Assembly (NCBI GenBank): GCA_913043005.1
Contig: CAJWKU010000001.1
Span: 113,481 to 177,480, forward strand
From: an uncultured Cryomorphaceae bacterium
GTDB taxonomy: Bacteria; Bacteroidota; Bacteroidia; Flavobacteriales; Schleiferiaceae
Direction: 5' to 3'
DNA: 64,000 nucleotides
The notes under the pieces are model-generated. The model ran no database searches. It saw only the letters and a program-made list of their open reading frames with translations, and was not told where the DNA came from. Shown here in pieces: positions 60,859 through 64,000 of this stretch. The translations under genes and the position numbers were made by a program. Every line of letters starts with the position of its first letter. Within the stretch, counting starts at the first letter, position 1.

Positions 60859-63357
60859 ATGAACAAGCCGGAATTTATAAACAGAAGTAAGAGTCTTTTC
60901 AGTAGCTGGTTTTATATCTGTTTTTTTTTGTGGTTGGGCTATGGAGATCTTACGGCTCAGAGTCTTAAGTATGCCGTTGTTGCTGAGCATTTAGAGGTAG
61001 AAGACTTAAAGGATCTATCCATTACAGATATGGTTGTCGACTCCTCTGGAGTTTTTTTTATAACAACAAATAATAATGGCATATTTAAGTACGACGGTGA
61101 AGTACTATCTCCAATTATTGATACTTACAATGAGAAGACGAATTCTTTTTATACTTCCATCAGTTCTATTAGTCCTGATGAGTTTATTTTGGGAAGTGTC
61201 GGTTTATATGTTCTAAAGAATAAGTCGATACGAAAAGACACTAGTTTCCCAGATAGTATGGCAACTTGTGTTGATGTGATTAATACAGGTATGGGTCGTA
61301 TTTATGCTCTTACAAGTTCTAAGCTTTATTATCGAGGAATAAATTCAGAGAAGTGGTTTCAGGATTCTATCCCGGGATTAGACGGTGCCTATCAAATTTC
61401 TCAACACAGAGGTGAGATAATAATTGCCTCCAAGAGTGGACTGTGGTCTAGAAGTATTTCTGGATTATGGACTCACATACTTGACAAAACAGTTTCTTCT
61501 TACATCCCATTAGGGGATCAATTGCTTGCAATTACTGAAAATGGATTGGAGAAGTGGGAAAAATTGAGTTGGGAAGTTTTAGAGCCAAACATAAAAGGCT
61601 ACAATAGTTATACGAGAACAAAAGATGGTTCTGCTGCCTGGGTATATGGGGAAAGTGGACTTTGGTTTATCCGATCGGATGGTCGATGTACCAAATTATA
61701 CACTCATGGAGGTTTGTTTTTAGAGACAATTACCACTGGATGTTTGACAGGTTCTGGTGGTCTCATGTTGGCGGAACAAAATGCTCTAATTCGGATCAAT
61801 TCTCCATCAGTCTGGTATGATTTAAGAACTTTACCTTACAACATAGGTAAGATAAATTCCATTGCCCCGATTTCGGTAGACTCGTGTTGGGTAAATACTT
61901 CTGTTGGTCTGTTTTCATTGGGAAAAAACTCATTTAAAAACATAAAATCTCCCTTAGGTGGAATTTCCATAGGAATTTTAAGTTTGCCCAATGTTGGAAT
62001 TATATCATTTGGAGAATATGGAGCTGCTCAATGGGTTGATGGTGATTGGCACCATTTTTATAAAAAAGGATGGGTATACAATGCTCAATTTAGTGAAGGT
62101 GGAATAATGATGTCAACACCTCAAGGTTGTGAATTGGCGAAAAGAAATTTGGAAAATGAAGGATTATGGGATTTTCAGTCTTTTATTGATTCTGTATTTG
62201 TTAAAAGCGAAAAACAAATCTTCTTTGGTGATGACTTTATAGGCTTTAGCACTTTTGGTTTATTTATTAAGTCAGTTAAATGTGAGCTGAAAAAAACATT
62301 AAACCCCGGACTATTAATTAGAGAGGTAAATAGAGGCTCAATTGACGGTAGTGAGCCCATTGTTATCCGATTGGGTATTCGGGGTGCTGAAAACTTATCT
62401 GATGACATCCTTTTAGAATATAGGGTTGATAAAGGGTTATGGGTCTCTATTGGTGGCGGGCGTCGAATAGTTTTGGACCGCTTAAGACCAGGGGATCATA
62501 ATCTTGAGGTAAGATCTGAAATGCCCTATCAAGATTATATTTCACCAGTTTCTTACAATGTTAAAATTGAATATCCATCATGGAGACGCCCTGAGTATTT
62601 TATTACTGCCTTAGGTTTTATATCAATGGTTCTTTTATTATCGGCCGCAAGTATAAGAAAAAGAAGAAAGGAGAAAAAAATGTGGTTAAAAGAAAAACTT
62701 AAATTGGAACGTATGGCTTTGCGCTTGCAAATGAATCCACATTTTACGTTCAATGCTCTTGAGTCAATTTCTGCCTACATCCTGCATCGCCAGCCAAAAG
62801 AGGCTGTTATGTATCTTCAAAAATTCTCAAGATTAATGAGATATACCCTAGAGAGTGCGGAACAGCCTTATGTCAGTTTAATAAAAGAGAGGGAAGCCTT
62901 AGAAAACTATATATCACTGGAGCAAATGCGCTTTAACGATGGATTCCAAAGTGTCGTTCAGTTTGATTCAGATTTAGATGAGAAGGAACTAGCTATACCC
63001 CCAATGTTAATCCAACCATTAGTTGAAAACGCTATTTTACACGGTTTAAGGCCGTTGTTAAAGGAAAAAAGAAATGATGGCCTTCTCAGAATGGCATTCA
63101 TGAACCATCCTCAATTGCCTGAAACATTATTGATTCAGGTTGATGACAATGGAGTAGGAAGAAAGGCTTCACGGAGTAATAAATCAGGCGATGAAGGAGA
63201 GAAACGCAGTGCCGCAAACAAAATATTGAGTAAAAGGCTTGAAGCCATGCGATTAGAGTCTGGATTAAACCATGAGGTTCATGTGCAGGATCTGGATGCG
63301 GGAACGAGGGTATCGCTTGTGTTACCGCTCATACGAAATTGGGAATTATCGGAGTAA
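60859..63357 (+). CDS. Propeller-type sensor histidine kinase (LytS/YehU class)
   Basis: From the ATG at 60859 the 832-residue protein has a signal/anchor segment (about residues 13-32), a large periplasmic part of repeated WxxxxxxxGL-like strands that fits beta-propeller sensor repeats (about 40-480), a Y_Y_Y-like domain (about 500-572), one membrane helix (about 580-600) and a LytS-type kinase domain with MNPHFTFNALESI (phospho-His628), followed by IQPLVENAILHGL and DNGVGRKA. It likely signals to the LytTR regulator encoded 9 bases downstream. The ligand is unknown; propeller sensors in Bacteroidota often respond to glycans or envelope state. Confidence 0.87.
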   Translation: MNKPEFINRSKSLFSSWFYICFFLWLGYGDLTAQSLKYAVVAEHLEVEDLKDLSITDMVVDSSGVFFITTNNNGIFKYDGEVLSPIIDTYNEKTNSFYTSISSISPDEFILGSVGLYVLKNKSIRKDTSFPDSMATCVDVINTGMGRIYALTSSKLYYRGINSEKWFQDSIPGLDGAYQISQHRGEIIIASKSGLWSRSISGLWTHILDKTVSSYIPLGDQLLAITENGLEKWEKLSWEVLEPNIKGYNSYTRTKDGSAAWVYGESGLWFIRSDGRCTKLYTHGGLFLETITTGCLTGSGGLMLAEQNALIRINSPSVWYDLRTLPYNIGKINSIAPISVDSCWVNTSVGLFSLGKNSFKNIKSPLGGISIGILSLPNVGIISFGEYGAAQWVDGDWHHFYKKGWVYNAQFSEGGIMMSTPQGCELAKRNLENEGLWDFQSFIDSVFVKSEKQIFFGDDFIGFSTFGLFIKSVKCELKKTLNPGLLIREVNRGSIDGSEPIVIRLGIRGAENLSDDILLEYRVDKGLWVSIGGGRRIVLDRLRPGDHNLEVRSEMPYQDYISPVSYNVKIEYPSWRRPEYFITALGFISMVLLLSAASIRKRRKEKKMWLKEKLKLERMALRLQMNPHFTFNALESISAYILHRQPKEAVMYLQKFSRLMRYTLESAEQPYVSLIKEREALENYISLEQMRFNDGFQSVVQFDSDLDEKELAIPPMLIQPLVENAILHGLRPLLKEKRNDGLLRMAFMNHPQLPETLLIQVDDNGVGRKASRSNKSGDEGEKRSAANKILSKRLEAMRLESGLNHEVHVQDLDAGTRVSLVLPLIRNWELSE

Positions 63358-63366
63358 CTTTAAGTC

Positions 63367-64000
63367 ATGTCATTTAACGCTCTCATTCTTGACGATGAGT
63401 CACAAAGCCGAAAAGCTTTGTCGCAAAAATTAAATTTATTTTGTCCAGAAGTCACTCCTATTTTTGAAGCTTCAGGAGTCCAGGAGGCATGGGATATTTT
63501 ATTATCAAATAAACCCGATATTTTATTTATTGATATACATCTTTCTGGAGAATTAGGTTTTGATTTATTGGATAGAATTTCCTCCGAAGAAGTTCAGTGG
63601 AGTGGGGCAATTATTTTTGTTACTGCTCATGATAATTATGCTTTACGAGCTATTAAATTTTCCGCGTTGGATTATCTTTTGAAGCCTGTTGACCCTGAAG
63701 AACTAGTCAAAGCAATAAGGAAGTTTGATAAAGCTTCAAATACAAAACCAAGGCTAGACGTTCTTTTAGGTCATGTAAATGATCGTGATAAAAAGTTAAT
63801 AATTTCAAGTTCGGAAGGGCTTCACGTCGTCCGAATAAAAGATATTCTTAGGTGCGAGAGCACCAGTAATTATACTCAGTTTTTTCTTCGAGATGGGAAT
63901 AAAATGTTAGCTTCTAGAACTCTAAAGGAGTATGAAGGGTTGCTGACTCCTCATAACTTTGAGCGAATACATAAATCACATCTGATAAACATGGATAGCG
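63367..64000 (+). CDS. LytTR-family response regulator (partial, cut by window end)
   Basis: The gene starts with ATG at 63367, 9 bases after the kinase stop, and runs off the window after 211 codons. The receiver domain has Asp9/Asp10 in LILDDE, phospho-acceptor Asp56 in FIDIHLSG, Thr in FVTAHD and Lys in YLLKPVD. A LytTR DNA-binding domain follows (about residue 140 on), with LRCESTSNYTQFFL, TLKEYEGLL and FERIHKSHLIN. It forms a two-component pair with the propeller kinase. The targets are unknown. Confidence 0.92.
   Translation, partial: MSFNALILDDESQSRKALSQKLNLFCPEVTPIFEASGVQEAWDILLSNKPDILFIDIHLSGELGFDLLDRISSEEVQWSGAIIFVTAHDNYALRAIKFSALDYLLKPVDPEELVKAIRKFDKASNTKPRLDVLLGHVNDRDKKLIISSSEGLHVVRIKDILRCESTSNYTQFFLRDGNKMLASRTLKEYEGLLTPHNFERIHKSHLINMDS

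Overview
The window comes from an AT-rich marine-type member of the Bacteroidota, most likely a Flavobacteriales relative. Supporting signs are: a SusC/SusD pair; PorX and a C-terminal type IX secretion (T9SS) sorting domain; an LpxC-FabZ fusion; a DUF4254 + GT9 pair; small proteins known from this phylum; -7 promoter boxes of the TAnnTTTG type; a NhaD sodium/proton antiporter; and almost no Shine-Dalgarno sequences. Genus and species cannot be fixed from the sequence. Coding density is very high, and no stretch above 300 bases lacks a gene. I saw no insertion sequence, prophage, CRISPR array or rRNA.

Layout. 1-4.3 kb: end of a sigma-54-type regulator, then a tightly overlapping lptE / TPR / secG chain, then groES-groEL with an inverted repeat upstream. 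4.3-11.1 kb: a small membrane protein, tRNA-Leu(UAA), a SPOR-domain lipoprotein, a probable outer-membrane barrel, a large secreted GH13 amylase with a T9SS tail, and a PAP2 phosphatase. 11.1-24.4 kb: lipid and housekeeping genes (plsC, acpH, purS, pssA on minus; lnt, lpd, pabB, tilS, dsbD, DUF4254, GT9 on plus), then two unrecognised secreted proteins. 24.4-38.3 kb: mostly minus-strand genes, namely folC with a tonB/exbD/exbB energy-transduction set, nhaD, anmK, an OmpH-like lipoprotein, hutU with a tiny Cys-rich protein, an unrecognised lipoprotein, rnhB and a GT4 glycosyltransferase; an acyl-CoA dehydrogenase and a glucosaminidase/LysM protein lie on plus. 38.3-43.0 kb: a short surface-polysaccharide operon (Wzx-type flippase, sulfotransferase, Wzz-like protein, Wzy/WaaL-like ligase). 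43.2-48.0 kb: a SusC/SusD uptake pair. 48.0-53.6 kb: efp, an orphan ABC ATPase, lpxA, lpxC-fabZ, lpxD and an HD-domain hydrolase on minus. 53.7-64 kb: porX, tsaE, ald and a small membrane protein; proline dehydrogenase on minus; aroB-aroA; and a propeller-type sensor kinase with its LytTR regulator, cut by the window end.

How the genes fit together. Much of the window builds the cell envelope: LptE and the Lpx enzymes (lipopolysaccharide), GT9 and the Wzx/Wzy set (surface glycans), PssA and PlsC (phospholipids), Lnt (lipoprotein maturation), ExbBD-TonB with SusCD (energised uptake), and PorX with the T9SS-tagged amylase (secretion).

The most interesting signal is not a gene. At about a third of the likely transcription-unit starts, a TAnnTTTG-like -7 box sits exactly 4 or 5 bases before the start codon. 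This predicts messenger RNAs with essentially no 5' leader. The pattern recurs on both strands, including two divergent gene pairs and a GTG start that is otherwise forced by an in-frame stop. It also helps settle several start codons.
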